Part shown: positions 34,792 to 46,509 of the stretch, piece by piece | Layout: each line of letters opens with the position of its first letter | How positions within the stretch are numbered: the stretch's first letter is position 1 | Assembly: GCF_029227915.1 (NCBI RefSeq) | Contig: NC_079888.1 | Coordinates: 16,904,001 to 16,968,000, forward strand | Direction: 5' to 3' | DNA: 64,000 nt | DNA from: Hydractinia symbiolongicarpus | Lineage: Eukaryota; Cnidaria; Hydrozoa; Anthoathecata; Hydractiniidae | The notes under the pieces: generated by a model | Databases searched by the model: none | Seen by the model: only the letters and a program-made list of their open reading frames with translations | Told to the model about the DNA's origin: nothing | Position numbers and translations under genes: made by a program

Positions 34792-34865
34792 CACCGCTGA
34801 TGGGAGTCGAACACACAACCTTTGAAATAGAAGTCCAACGCGCTAGTCCATTGTGCCACAGCGGC
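34792..34865 (-). tRNA. tRNA-Arg(TCT), copy 69, degenerate
   Basis: Copy 69. G12>A, A38>T beside the anticodon, G52>T (T-stem and B box). Anticodon TCT. Trailer A. Confidence 0.66.
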
Positions 34866-35301
34866 ACGGTTATTGACATTTGATAGGCATTGGAGCAATT
34901 TAACCCAAGAAAATGTTTGCACATCTAGTAATCATTTGTTAACATGATGAATATGTTAACAGTCGAGTGCAGTAAGCCAAAACAATATGTAGAGTAAATA
35001 TCTAAATACTTTGTCAATATTAAATTGATGACCTACTTTGTTTTGCTTTTTCTTTGATCAAGTGCCCTTGTGCAGAGAGAGTAGCTGCTAGAAAGTAATT
35101 ACTGCAAATGAAAAAAACTTCTAGTGAATCAGCATATGGAATGCCTTAAGTGACTACGGAAATTCCATTAAATTCTACTTTGTTCTGCGTTATTAATCTT
35201 GGCGTCCCATTAAATGAACTTGGTTTTGATTAAACGCATTTAATTCGGTTTGTTTGCGCAGCACCTTTGTTAAATAGCATTGGTAAGAAACTAGCAAAAA
35301 T

Positions 35302-35375
35302 CACCGCTGATGGGAGTCGAACCCACAACCTTTGAATTAGAAGTCCAACGCGCTAGTCCATTGCGCCACAACGGC
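35302..35375 (-). tRNA. tRNA-Arg-TCT: tRNA-Arg(TCT), copy 70
   Basis: Copy 70. C5>T only (U5-G68 wobble). Trailer A. Confidence 0.9.
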
Positions 35376-35807
35376 ACGGCTACATAAATATGATAGGCAT
35401 TGCGGCAATTAAAACAAAAGAAAATGTTTGCACATCTAGTAATCATTCGTTAACAGGATGGATATGTTAACAGTCGAGTGCAGCAAGCCAAAACAATATG
35501 TACAGTAAAAATCTAAATACTTTGTCAATAATAGATTGATGACCTATTTGTCTTTGCTTTTTCTTTGATCAAGTGTTCTTGTGCAGAGAGAGTGGTTAGT
35601 AGAACGTAATTGCTGCAAAAAAATCTTTTAGTGAATCAGCATATCGATTGCCTTACATGACTACGGATGTGCCATTAATTTCTATTATGTTCTGCGTTAT
35701 TACTCTTGGCTTCCCATTAAATGAAATTGGTTTGGATTTAACGCATTGAACACGTTTGTTTGCTAAGCATCTCTGTGCAATAGCAAGGGTAAAAATCTAG
35801 CATAAAT

Positions 35808-35881
35808 CACCGCTGATGGGAGTCGAACCCACAACCTTTGAATTAGAAGTCCAACGCGCTAGTCCATTGCGCCACAGCGGC
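35808..35881 (-). tRNA. tRNA-Arg-TCT: tRNA-Arg(TCT), copy 71, consensus
   Basis: Copy 71. Identical to consensus; trailer B. Confidence 0.95.
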
Positions 35882-36313
35882 ACGGTTACTGATATTTGAT
35901 AGGCATTGGAGCAATTTAACCCAACAAAATGTTTGCACATCTAGTAATCATTCGTTAACAGGATGGATATGTTAAAAGTCGAGTGCAGCAAGCCAAAACA
36001 ATATGTAGAGTAAAAATCTAAATGCTTTGTCAATAATAGATTGATGACCTATTTGGCTTTGCCTTTTCTTTGATCAAGTGTTCTTGTGCAGAGAGAGTGG
36101 TTAGTAGAAAGTAATTACTGCAAAAAAATCTTTTAGTGAATCAGCATATGGAATCCCTTAAATGACTACGGAAATTCCATTAAATTCTATTTTGTTCGGC
36201 GTTATTAATCTTGGCGTCCCATTAAATGAACTTGGTTTTGATTAAACACATTGAATTCGGTTTGTTTGCGCAGCACCTTTGTTAAATAGCATTGGTAAGA
36301 AACTAGCAAAAAT

Positions 36314-36387
36314 CACCGCTGATGGGAGTCGAAGCCACAACCTTTGAATTAGAAGTCCAACGCGCTAGTCCATTGCGCCACAGCGGC
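36314..36387 (-). tRNA. tRNA-Arg-TCT: tRNA-Arg(TCT), copy 72
   Basis: Copy 72. G53>C breaks the conserved 53-61 pair and the B box. Trailer A. Confidence 0.74.
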
Positions 36388-36787
36388 ACGGTTATTGACA
36401 TTTGATAGGCATTGGAGCAATTTAACCCAAGAAAATGTTTGCACATCTAGTAATCATTCGTTAGCATGATGAATATGTTTACAGTCGAGTGCAGTAAGCC
36501 AAAACAATATGTAGAGTAAATATCTAAATACTTTGTCAATATTAAATTGATGACCTATTTTGTTTTGCTTTTTCTTTGATCAAGTGCCCTTGCGCAGAGA
36601 GAGTAGCTACTAGAAAGTAATTACTGCAAATGAAAAAAACTTCTAGTGAATCAGCATATGGAATGCCTTAAATGACTACGGAAATTCCATTAAATTCTAC
36701 TTTGTTCTGCGTTATTAATCTTGGCGTCCCAGTAAATGGACTTGGTTTTGATTAAACACATTGAATACGGTTTGTTTGCGCAGCATC

Positions 36788-36823
36788 TCTGTGCAATAGC
36801 AAGGGTAAAAATCTAGCATAAAT
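36788..36823. other. Hybrid spacer junction, class C/A into class B
   Basis: The spacer is class C then A-like up to GTTTGCGCAGCA, then reads TCTCTGTGCAATAGC of class B. In pure B units GCTAAGCATCTC stands here. It marks an exchange point just downstream of copy 73. Confidence 0.7.
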
Positions 36824-36897
36824 CACCGCTGATGGAAGTCGAACCCACAACCTTTGAATTAGAAGTCCAACGCGCTAGTCCATTGCGCCACAGCAGC
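36824..36897 (-). tRNA. tRNA-Arg-TCT: tRNA-Arg(TCT), copy 73
   Basis: Copy 73. C3>T and C61>T, both wobble pairs. Trailer B, on a hybrid spacer. Confidence 0.84.
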
Positions 36898-37329
36898 ACG
36901 GCTACTGATATTTAATAGGCATTGGAGAAATTTAACCCAACAAAATGTTTGCACATCTAGTACTCATTCGTTAACATGATGGATATGTTAACAGTCGAGT
37001 GCAGTAAGCCAAAACAATATGTTGAGTAAAAGTCTAAATGCTTTGTCAATATTTAATTGATGACCTATTTGGCTTTGCTTTTTCTTTGATCAAGTGTTCT
37101 TGTGCAGAGAGAGTTGCTAGTAGAAAGTATTGGCTGCAAAGAAATCTTTTAGTGAATCAGCATATGGAATGCCTCACATGAGTACGGATGTTCCATTAAT
37201 TTCTATAATGTTCGGCGTTATTACTCTTGGCTTCCCATTAAATGAAATTGGTTTGGATTTAACGCATTGAATTCGGTTTGTTTGCGCAGCACCTTTGTTA
37301 AATAGCATTGGTAAGAAATTAGCAAAAAT

Positions 37330-37403
37330 CACCGCTGTTGGGAGTCGAACCCACAACCTTTGAATTAGAAGTCCAACGCGCTAGTCCATTGCACCACAGT
37401 GGC
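37330..37403 (-). tRNA. tRNA-Arg-TCT: tRNA-Arg(TCT), copy 74
   Basis: Copy 74. G4>A (A4-C69 mismatch), C11>T, T65>A. Spacer is a B-to-A hybrid (switch near 37,270). Trailer A. Confidence 0.72.
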
Positions 37404-37835
37404 ACGGCTATATAAATATGATAGGCATTGCAGCGATTTAACCTAAGAAAATGGTTACACATCTAGTAACCATTCGGTAACATGATGGATATGTTAACAG
37501 TCGAGTGCAGTAAGCCACAACAATATGTTGAGTAAAAGTCTAAATGCTTTGTCAATATTTAATTGATGACCTATTTGGCTTTGCTTTTTCTTTGATCAAG
37601 TGTTCTTGTGCAGAGAGAGTTGCTAGTAGAAAGTAATGGCTGCAAAGAAATCTTTTAGTGAATCAGCATATGGAATGCCTCACATGACTACGGATGTTCC
37701 ATTAATTTCTATAATGTTCGGCGTTATTACTCTTGGCGTCCCATTAGATGAACTTGGTTTTGATTAAACACATTGAATTCGGTTTGTTTGCGCAGCACCT
37801 TTGCTAAATAGCATTGGTAAGAAATTAGCAAAAAT

Positions 37836-37909
37836 CACCGCTTTTGGGAGTCGAACCCACAACCTTTGAATTAGAAATCCAACGCGCTAGTCCATTGCAC
37901 CACAGCGGC
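37836..37909 (-). tRNA. tRNA-Arg(TCT), copy 75, degenerate
   Basis: Copy 75. T65>A and C66>A open the acceptor/T-stem junction; C11>T; C32>T. Trailer A. Confidence 0.66.
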
Positions 37910-38340
37910 ACGGCTATATAAATATGATAGGCATTGCAGCGATTTAACCTAAGAAAATGGTTACACATCTAGTAACCATTCGGTAACATGATGGATATGT
38001 TAACAGTCGAGTGCAGTAAGCCACAACAATATGTTGAGTAAAAGTATAAATGCTTTGTCAATATTTAATTGATGACCTATTTGGCTTTGCTTTTTCTTTG
38101 ATCAAGTGTTCTTGTGCAGAGAGAGTTGCTAGTAGAAAGTAATTGCTGCAAAGAAATCTTTTAGTGAATCAGCATATCGATTGCCTTACATGACTACGGA
38201 TGTTCCATTAATTTCTATTATGTTCTGCGTTATTACCGTTGGCTTCCCATTAAATGAAATTGGTTTGGATTTAGCGCATTGAACACGTTTGTTTGCTAAG
38301 CATCTCTGTGCAATAGCAAGGGTAAAAATCCAGCATAAAT

Positions 38341-38414
38341 CACCGCTGATGGGAGTCGAACCCACAACCTTTGAATTAGAAGTCCAACGCGCTAGTCCAT
38401 TGCGCCACAGCGGC
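38341..38414 (-). tRNA. tRNA-Arg-TCT: tRNA-Arg(TCT), copy 76, consensus
   Basis: Copy 76. Identical to consensus; trailer B. Confidence 0.95.
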
Positions 38415-38846
38415 ACGGTTACTGATATTTGATAGGCATTGGAGCAATTTAACCCAAAAAAATGTTTGCACATCTAGTAATCATTCGTTTACAGGATGGC
38501 TATATTAACAGTCGGGTGCAGCAAGCCAAAATAATATGTAAAGTAAAAATCTAAATGCTTTGTCAATAATAGATTGATGACCTATTTGGCTTTGCTTTTT
38601 TTTTGATCAAGTGTTCTTGTGCAGAGAGAGTGGTTAGTAGAAAGTAATTACTGCAAAAAAATCCTTTAGTGAATCAGCATATGGAATGCCTTAAATGACT
38701 ACGGAAATTCCATTAAATTCTACTTTGTTCGGCGTTATTTATCTTGGCGTCCCATTAAATGAACTTGGTTTTGATTAAACACATTGAATTCGGTTTGTTT
38801 GCGCAGCACCTTTGTTAAATAGCATTGGTAAGAAACTAGCAAAAAT

Positions 38847-38920
38847 CACCGCTGATGGAAGTCGAACCCACAACCTTTGAATTAGAAGTCCAACGCGCTA
38901 GTCCATTGCACCACAGCGGC
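38847..38920 (-). tRNA. tRNA-Arg-TCT: tRNA-Arg(TCT), copy 77
   Basis: Copy 77. C61>T and C11>T, both wobble. Trailer A. Confidence 0.84.
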
Positions 38921-39352
38921 ACGGCTATATAAATATGATAGGCATTGCAGCGATTTAACCCAAGAAAATGGTTACACATCTAGTAATCATTCGGTAATAT
39001 GATGGATATGTTAACAGTCGAGTGCAGTAAGCCAAAACAACATGTTGAGTAAAAGTCTAAATGCTTTGTCAATATTTAATTGATGTCCTATTTGGCTTTG
39101 CTTTTTCTTTGATCAAGTGTTCTTGTGCAGAGAGAGTGATTAGTAGAAAGTAATTGCTGCAAAAAAATCTTTTAGTGAATCAGCATATGAAATGCCTTAA
39201 ATGACTACGGAAATTCCAATAAATTCTATATTGTTCGGCGTTATTAATCTTGGCGTCCCATTAAATGAACTTGGTTTTGATTAAACACATTGAATTCGGT
39301 TTGTTTGCGCAGCACCTTTGCTAAATAGCATTGGTAAGAAATTAGCAAAAAT

Positions 39353-39426
39353 CACCGCTGATGGGAGTCGAACCCACAACCTTTGAATTAGAAGTCCAAC
39401 GCGCTAGTCCATTGCGCCACAGTGGC
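39353..39426 (-). tRNA. tRNA-Arg-TCT: tRNA-Arg(TCT), copy 78
   Basis: Copy 78. G4>A only (mismatch). Trailer A. Confidence 0.84.
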
Positions 39427-39858
39427 ACGGGTATATAAATATGACAGGCATTGGAACGATTTAACCCAAGAAAATGGTTACACATCTAGCAATCATTCGG
39501 TAACATGATGGATATGTTAACAGTCGAGTGCAGTAAGCCAAAACAACATGTTGAGTAAAAGTCTAAATGCTTTGTCAATATTTAATTGATGACCTATTTG
39601 GCTTTGCTTTTTCTTTGATCAAGTGTTCTTGTGCAGAGAGAGTGGTTAGTAGAAAGTAATTGCTGCAAAAAAATCTTTTAGTGAATCAGCATATGGAATG
39701 CCTTAAATGACTACGGAATTTCCATTAAATTCTACTTTGTTCGGCGTTATTAATCTTGGAGTCCCATTAAATGAACTTGGTTTTGATTAAACGCATTGAA
39801 TTCGGTCTGTTTGCGCAGCACCTTTGTTAAATAACATTGGTAAGAAACTAGCAAAAAT

Positions 39859-39932
39859 CACCGCTGATGGGCGTCGAACCCACAACCTTTGAATTAGAAG
39901 TCCAACGCGCTAGTCCATTGCACCACAGCGGC
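39859..39932 (-). tRNA. tRNA-Arg-TCT: tRNA-Arg(TCT), copy 79
   Basis: Copy 79. T60>G, C11>T. Trailer A. Confidence 0.86.
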
Positions 39933-40364
39933 ACGGCTATATAAATATGATAGGCATTGCAGCGATTTAACCCAAGAAAATGGTTACACATCTAGTAATC
40001 ATTCGGTAATATGATGGATATGTTAACAGTCGAGTGCAGTAAGCCAAAACAACATGTTGAGTAAAAGTCTAAATGCTTTGTCAATATTTAATTGATGACC
40101 TATTTGGCTTTGCTTTTTCTTTGATCAAGTGTTCTTGTGCAGAGAGAGTGATTAGTAGAAAGTAATTGCTGCAAAAAAATCTTTTAGTGAATCAGCATAT
40201 GAAATGCCTTAAATGACTACGGAAATTCCATTAAATTCTACTTTGTTCGGCGTTATTAATCTTGGAGTCCCATTAAATGAACTTGGTTTTGATTAAACGC
40301 ATTGAATTCGGTTTGTTTGCGCAGCACCTTTGTTAAATAACATTGGTAAGAAACTAGCAAAAAT

Positions 40365-40438
40365 CACCGCTGATGGGAGTCGAACCCACAACCTTTGAAT
40401 TAGAAGTCCAACGCGCTAGTCCATTGCGCCACAGCAGC
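40365..40438 (-). tRNA. tRNA-Arg-TCT: tRNA-Arg(TCT), copy 80, junction of the seven-unit duplication
   Basis: Copy 80. C3>T (wobble) as copy 73, but C61 as in copy 87: a recombinant between the two. Trailer A. Confidence 0.88.
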
Positions 40439-40870
40439 ACGGCTACTGATATTTAATAGGCATTGGAGAAATTTAACCCAACAAAATGTTTGCACATCTA
40501 GTACTCATTCGTTAACATGATGGATATGTTAACAGTCGAGTGCAGTAAGCCAAAACAATATGTTGAGTAAAAGTCTAAATGCTTTGTCAATATTTAATTG
40601 ATGACCTATTTGGCTTTGCTTTTTCTTTGATCAAGTGTTCTTGTGCAGAGAGAGTTGCTAGTAGAAAGTATTGGCTGCAAAGAAATCTTTTAGTGAATCA
40701 GCATATGGAATGCCTCACATGAGTACGGATGTTCCATTAATTTCTATAATGTTCGGCGTTATTACTCTTGGCTTCCCATTAAATGAAATTGGTTTGGATT
40801 TAACGCATTGAATTCGGTTTGTTTGCGCAGCACCTTTGTTAAATAGCATTGGTAAGAAATTAGCAAAAAT

Positions 40871-40944
40871 CACCGCTGTTGGGAGTCGAACCCACAACCT
40901 TTGAATTAGAAGTCCAACGCGCTAGTCCATTGCACCACAGTGGC
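40871..40944 (-). tRNA. tRNA-Arg-TCT: tRNA-Arg(TCT), copy 81
   Basis: Copy 81. Duplicate of copy 74 (G4>A, C11>T, T65>A). Confidence 0.72.
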
Positions 40945-41376
40945 ACGGCTATATAAATATGATAGGCATTGCAGCGATTTAACCTAAGAAAATGGTTACA
41001 CATCTAGTAACCATTCGGTAACATGATGGATATGTTAACAGTCGAGTGCAGTAAGCCACAACAATATGTTGAGTAAAAGTCTAAATGCTTTGTCAATATT
41101 TAATTGATGACCTATTTGGCTTTGCTTTTTCTTTGATCAAGTGTTCTTGTGCAGAGAGAGTTGCTAGTAGAAAGTAATGGCTGCAAAGAAATCTTTTAGT
41201 GAATCAGCATATGGAATGCCTCACATGACTACGGATGTTCCATTAATTTCTATAATGTTCGGCGTTATTACTCTTGGCGTCCCATTAGATGAACTTGGTT
41301 TTGATTAAACACATTGAATTCGGTTTGTTTGCGCAGCACCTTTGCTAAATAGCATTGGTAAGAAATTAGCAAAAAT

Positions 41377-41450
41377 CACCGCTTTTGGGAGTCGAACCCA
41401 CAACCTTTGAATTAGAAATCCAACGCGCTAGTCCATTGCACCACAGCGGC
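41377..41450 (-). tRNA. tRNA-Arg(TCT), copy 82, degenerate
   Basis: Copy 82. Duplicate of copy 75 (T65>A, C66>A, C11>T, C32>T). Confidence 0.66.
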
Positions 41451-41881
41451 ACGGCTATATAAATATGATAGGCATTGCAGCGATTTAACCTAAGAAAATG
41501 GTTACACATCTAGTAACCATTCGGTAACATGATGGATATGTTAACAGTCGAGTGCAGTAAGCCACAACAATATGTTGAGTAAAAGTATAAATGCTTTGTC
41601 AATATTTAATTGATGACCTATTTGGCTTTGCTTTTTCTTTGATCAAGTGTTCTTGTGCAGAGAGAGTTGCTAGTAGAAAGTAATTGCTGCAAAGAAATCT
41701 TTTAGTGAATCAGCATATCGATTGCCTTACATGACTACGGATGTTCCATTAATTTCTATTATGTTCTGCGTTATTACCGTTGGCTTCCCATTAAATGAAA
41801 TTGGTTTGGATTTAGCGCATTGAACACGTTTGTTTGCTAAGCATCTCTGTGCAATAGCAAGGGTAAAAATCCAGCATAAAT

Positions 41882-41955
41882 CACCGCTGATGGGAGTCGA
41901 ACCCACAACCTTTGAATTAGAAGTCCAACGCGCTAGTCCATTGCGCCACAGCGGC
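41882..41955 (-). tRNA. tRNA-Arg-TCT: tRNA-Arg(TCT), copy 83, consensus
   Basis: Copy 83. Identical to consensus; trailer B; duplicate of copy 76. Confidence 0.95.
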
Positions 41956-42387
41956 ACGGTTACTGATATTTGATAGGCATTGGAGCAATTTAACCCAAAA
42001 AAATGTTTGCACATCTAGTAATCATTCGTTTACAGGATGGCTATATTAACAGTCGGGTGCAGCAAGCCAAAATAATATGTAAAGTAAAAATCTAAATGCT
42101 TTGTCAATAATAGATTGATGACCTATTTGGCTTTGCTTTTTTTTTGATCAAGTGTTCTTGTGCAGAGAGAGTGGTTAGTAGAAAGTAATTACTGCAAAAA
42201 AATCCTTTAGTGAATCAGCATATGGAATGCCTTAAATGACTACGGAAATTCCATTAAATTCTACTTTGTTCGGCGTTATTTATCTTGGCGTCCCATTAAA
42301 TGAACTTGGTTTTGATTAAACACATTGAATTCGGTTTGTTTGCGCAGCACCTTTGTTAAATAGCATTGGTAAGAAACTAGCAAAAAT

Positions 42388-42461
42388 CACCGCTGATGGA
42401 AGTCGAACCCACAACCTTTGAATTAGAAGTCCAACGCGCTAGTCCATTGCACCACAGCGGC
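42388..42461 (-). tRNA. tRNA-Arg-TCT: tRNA-Arg(TCT), copy 84
   Basis: Copy 84. Duplicate of copy 77 (C61>T, C11>T). Confidence 0.84.
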
Positions 42462-42893
42462 ACGGCTATATAAATATGATAGGCATTGCAGCGATTTAAC
42501 CCAAGAAAATGGTTACACATCTAGTAATCATTCGGTAATATGATGGATATGTTAACAGTCGAGTGCAGTAAGCCAAAACAACATGTTGAGTAAAAGTCTA
42601 AATGCTTTGTCAATATTTAATTGATGTCCTATTTGGCTTTGCTTTTTCTTTGATCAAGTGTTCTTGTGCAGAGAGAGTGATTAGTAGAAAGTAATTGCTG
42701 CAAAAAAATCTTTTAGTGAATCAGCATATGAAATGCCTTAAATGACTACGGAAATTCCAATAAATTCTATATTGTTCGGCGTTATTAATCTTGGCGTCCC
42801 ATTAAATGAACTTGGTTTTGATTAAACACATTGAATTCGGTTTGTTTGCGCAGCACCTTTGCTAAATAGCATTGGTAAGAAATTAGCAAAAAT

Positions 42894-42967
42894 CACCGCT
42901 GATGGGAGTCGAACCCACAACCTTTGAATTAGAAGTCCAACGCGCTAGTCCATTGCGCCACAGTGGC
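42894..42967 (-). tRNA. tRNA-Arg-TCT: tRNA-Arg(TCT), copy 85
   Basis: Copy 85. Duplicate of copy 78 (G4>A). Confidence 0.84.
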
Positions 42968-43399
42968 ACGGGTATATAAATATGACAGGCATTGGAACGA
43001 TTTAACCCAAGAAAATGGTTACACATCTAGCAATCATTCGGTAACATGATGGATATGTTAACAGTCGAGTGCAGTAAGCCAAAACAACATGTTGAGTAAA
43101 AGTCTAAATGCTTTGTCAATATTTAATTGATGACCTATTTGGCTTTGCTTTTTCTTTGATCAAGTGTTCTTGTGCAGAGAGAGTGGTTAGTAGAAAGTAA
43201 TTGCTGCAAAAAAATCTTTTAGTGAATCAGCATATGGAATGCCTTAAATGACTACGGAATTTCCATTAAATTCTACTTTGTTCGGCGTTATTAATCTTGG
43301 AGTCCCATTAAATGAACTTGGTTTTGATTAAACGCATTGAATTCGGTCTGTTTGCGCAGCACCTTTGTTAAATAACATTGGTAAGAAACTAGCAAAAAT

Positions 43400-43473
43400 C
43401 ACCGCTGATGGGCGTCGAACCCACAACCTTTGAATTAGAAGTCCAACGCGCTAGTCCATTGCACCACAGCGGC
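43400..43473 (-). tRNA. tRNA-Arg-TCT: tRNA-Arg(TCT), copy 86
   Basis: Copy 86. Duplicate of copy 79 (T60>G, C11>T). Confidence 0.86.
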
Positions 43474-43905
43474 ACGGCTATATAAATATGATAGGCATTG
43501 CAGCGATTTAACCCAAGAAAATGGTTACACATCTAGTAATCATTCGGTAATATGATGGATATGTTAACAGTCGAGTGCAGTAAGCCAAAACAACATGTTG
43601 AGTAAAAGTCTAAATGCTTTGTCAATATTTAATTGATGACCTATTTGGCTTTGCTTTTTCTTTGATCAAGTGTTCTTGTGCAGAGAGAGTGATTAGTAGA
43701 AAGTAATTGCTGCAAAAAAATCTTTTAGTGAATCAGCATATGAAATGCCTTAAATGACTACGGAAATTCCATTAAATTCTACTTTGTTCGGCGTTATTAA
43801 TCTTGGAGTCCCATTAAATGAACTTGGTTTTGATTAAACGCATTGAATTCGGTTTGTTTGCGCAGCACCTTTGTTAAATAACATTGGTAAGAAACTAGCA
43901 AAAAT

Positions 43906-43979
43906 CACCGCTGATGGGAGTCGAACCCACAACCTTTGAATTAGAAGTTCAACGCGCTAGTCCATTGCGCCACAGCGGC
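43906..43979 (-). tRNA. tRNA-Arg-TCT: tRNA-Arg(TCT), copy 87
   Basis: Copy 87. G30>A only; it turns the 30-40 wobble into an A-U pair. Trailer A. Confidence 0.92.
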
Positions 43980-44410
43980 ACGGTTATTGATATTTGATAG
44001 GCATTGGAGCAATTTAACCCAAGAAAATGTTTGCACATCTAGTAATCATTCGTTAACATGATGAATATGTTAACAGTCGAATGCAGTAAGCCAAAACAAT
44101 ATGTAGAGTAAATATCTAAATACTTTGTCAATATTAAATTGATGACCTATTTTGTTTTGCTTCTTCTTTGATCAAGTGTCCTTGCGCAGAGAGAGTAGCT
44201 ACTAGAAAGTAATTGCTGCAAAAAAATCTTTTAGTGAATCAGCATATCGATTGCCTTACATGACTACGGATGTGCCATTAATTTCTATTATGTTCTGCGT
44301 TATTACTCTTGGCTTCCCATTAAATGAAATTGGTTTGGATTTAACGCATTGAACACGTTTGTTTGCTAAGCATCTCTGTGCAATAGCAAGGGTAAAAATC
44401 TAGCATAAAT
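43980..44410. other. Hybrid spacer, class C into class B
   Basis: Upstream flank and middle are class C (AGTAGCTACT) up to about 44,215, then the A-rich class C tract is replaced by the A/B form and the CATATCG block of class B follows. No gene seen. Confidence 0.7.
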
Positions 44411-44484
44411 CACCGCTGATGGGAGTCGAACCCACAACCTTTGAATTAGAAGTCCAACGCGCTAGTCCATTGCGCCACAGCGGC
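44411..44484 (-). tRNA. tRNA-Arg-TCT: tRNA-Arg(TCT), copy 88, consensus
   Basis: Copy 88. Identical to consensus; trailer B. Confidence 0.95.
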
Positions 44485-44916
44485 ACGGTTACTGATATTT
44501 GATAGGCATTGGAGCAATTTAACCCAACAAAATGTTTTCACATCTAGTAATCATTCGTTAACAGGATGGATATGTTAAAAGTCTAGTGCAGCAAGCCAAA
44601 ACAATATGTAGAGTAAAAATCTAAATGCTTTGTCAATAATAGATTGATGACCTATTTGGCTTTGCTTTTCCTTTGATCAAGTGTTCTTGTGCAGAGAGAG
44701 TGGTTAGTAAGAAGTAATTACTGCAAAAAAATCTTTTAGTGAATCAGCATATGGAATGCCTTAAATGACTACGGAAATTCCATTAAATTCTATTTTGTTC
44801 GGCGTTATTAATCTTGGCGTCCTATTAAATGAACTTGGTTTTGATTAAACACATTGAATTCGCTTTGTTTGCGCAGCACCTTTGTTAAATAGCATTGGTA
44901 AGAAACTAGCAAAAAT

Positions 44917-44990
44917 CACCGCTGATGGGAGTCGAATCCACAACCTTTGAATTAGAAGTCCAACGCGCTAGTCCATTGCCCCACAGCGGC
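44917..44990 (-). tRNA. tRNA-Arg-TCT: tRNA-Arg(TCT), copy 89
   Basis: Copy 89. C11>G and G53>A (A53-C61 mismatch in the B box). Trailer A. Confidence 0.72.
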
Positions 44991-45423
44991 ACGGCTATAT
45001 AAATATGATAGGCATTGCAGCGATTTAACCCAAGAAAATGGTTACACATCTAGTAGTCACTCAATAACATGATGGATATGTTAACAGTCGAGTGCAGTAA
45101 GCCAAAACAACATGTTTGAGTAAAAGTCTAAATGCTTTGTCAATATTTAATTGATGACCTATTTGGCTTTGCTTTTTCTTTGATCAAGTGTTCTTGTGAA
45201 GAGAGAGTGGTTAGTAGAAAGTAATTGCTGCAAAACAATCTCTTAGTGAATCAGCATATGAAATGCCTTAAATGACTACGGAAATTCCATTAAATTCTAC
45301 TTTGTTCGGCGTTATTAATCTTGGCGTCCCATTAAATGAACTTGGTTTTGATTAAACGCATTGAATTCGGTTTGTTTGCGCAGCACCTTTGTTAAATAGC
45401 ATTGGTAAGAAACTAGCAAAAAT

Positions 45424-45497
45424 CACCGCTGATGGGAGTCGAACCCACAACCTTTGAATTAGAAGTCCAACGCGCTAGTCCATTGCGCCACAGCGGC
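45424..45497 (-). tRNA. tRNA-Arg-TCT: tRNA-Arg(TCT), copy 90, consensus
   Basis: Copy 90. Identical to consensus; trailer A. Confidence 0.95.
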
Positions 45498-45929
45498 ACG
45501 GCTACATAAATATGATAGGCATTGCAGCAATTAAAACAAAAGAAAATGTTTGCACATCTAGTAATCATTCGTTAACAGGATGGATATGTTAACAGTCGAG
45601 TGCAGCAAGCCAAAACAATATGTAGAGTAAAAATCTAAATGCTTTTTAAATAATAGATTGATGACCTATTTGTCTTTGCTTTTTCTTTGATCAAGTGTTC
45701 TTGTGCAGAGAGAGTGGTTAGTAGAAAGTAATTGCTGCAAAAAAATCTTTTAGTGAATCAGCATATCGATTGCCTTACATGACTACGGATGTGCCATTAA
45801 TTTCTATTATGTTCTGCGTTATTACTCTTGGCTTCCCATTAAATGAAATTGGTTTGGATTTAATGCATTGAACACGTTTGTTTGCTAAGCATCTCTGTGC
45901 AATAGCAAGGGTACAAAACTAGCATAAAT

Positions 45930-46003
45930 CACCGCTGATGGGAGTCGAACCCACAACCTTTGAATTAGAAGTCCAACGCGCTAGTCCATTGCGCCACAGC
46001 GGC
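45930..46003 (-). tRNA. tRNA-Arg-TCT: tRNA-Arg(TCT), copy 91, consensus
   Basis: Copy 91. Identical to consensus; trailer B with the distal T5 reduced to T4. Confidence 0.94.
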
Positions 46004-46435
46004 ACGGTTACTGATATTTGATAGGCATTGGAGCAATTTAACCCATTAAAATGTTTGCACATCTAGTAATCATTCGTTAACAGGATGGATATGTTAAAAG
46101 TCGAGTGCAGCAAGCCAAAACAATATGTAGAGTAAAAATCTAAATGCTTTGTCAATAATAGATTGATGACCTATTTGGCTTTGCTTTTCCTTTGATCAAG
46201 TGTTCTTGTGCAGAGAGAGTGGTTAGTAAGAAGTAATTACTGCAAAAAAATCTTTTAGTGAATCAGCATATGGAATGCCTTAAATGACTACGGAAATTCC
46301 ATTAAATTCTATTTTGTTCGGCGTTATTAATCTTCGCGTCCTATTAAATGAACTTGGTTTTGATTAAACACATTGAATTCGGTTTGTTTGCGCAGCACCT
46401 TTGTTAAATAGCATTGGTAAGAAACTAGCAAAAAT

Positions 46436-46509
46436 CACCGCTGATGGGAGTCGAACCCACAACCTTTGAATTAGAAGTCCAACGCGCTAGTCCATTGCCC
46501 CACAGCGGC
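46436..46509 (-). tRNA. tRNA-Arg-TCT: tRNA-Arg(TCT), copy 92
   Basis: Copy 92. C11>G only. Trailer A. Confidence 0.85.

Larger units (their letters stand above)
36838..43919. repeat. Seven-unit tandem duplication, period 3,541 bp
   Basis: About 36,838-40,378 repeats as 40,379-43,919. tRNA starts of copies 73-79 and 80-86 differ by exactly 3,541. I saw no base difference in the stretches compared, including rare marks: C65/66 AA changes (copies 75 and 82), G4>A (74, 78, 81, 85) and hybrid spacers. The left limit lies inside copy 73 and the right limit inside copy 87 (C30 region), as expected for unequal crossover within the tRNA. Confidence 0.92.
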
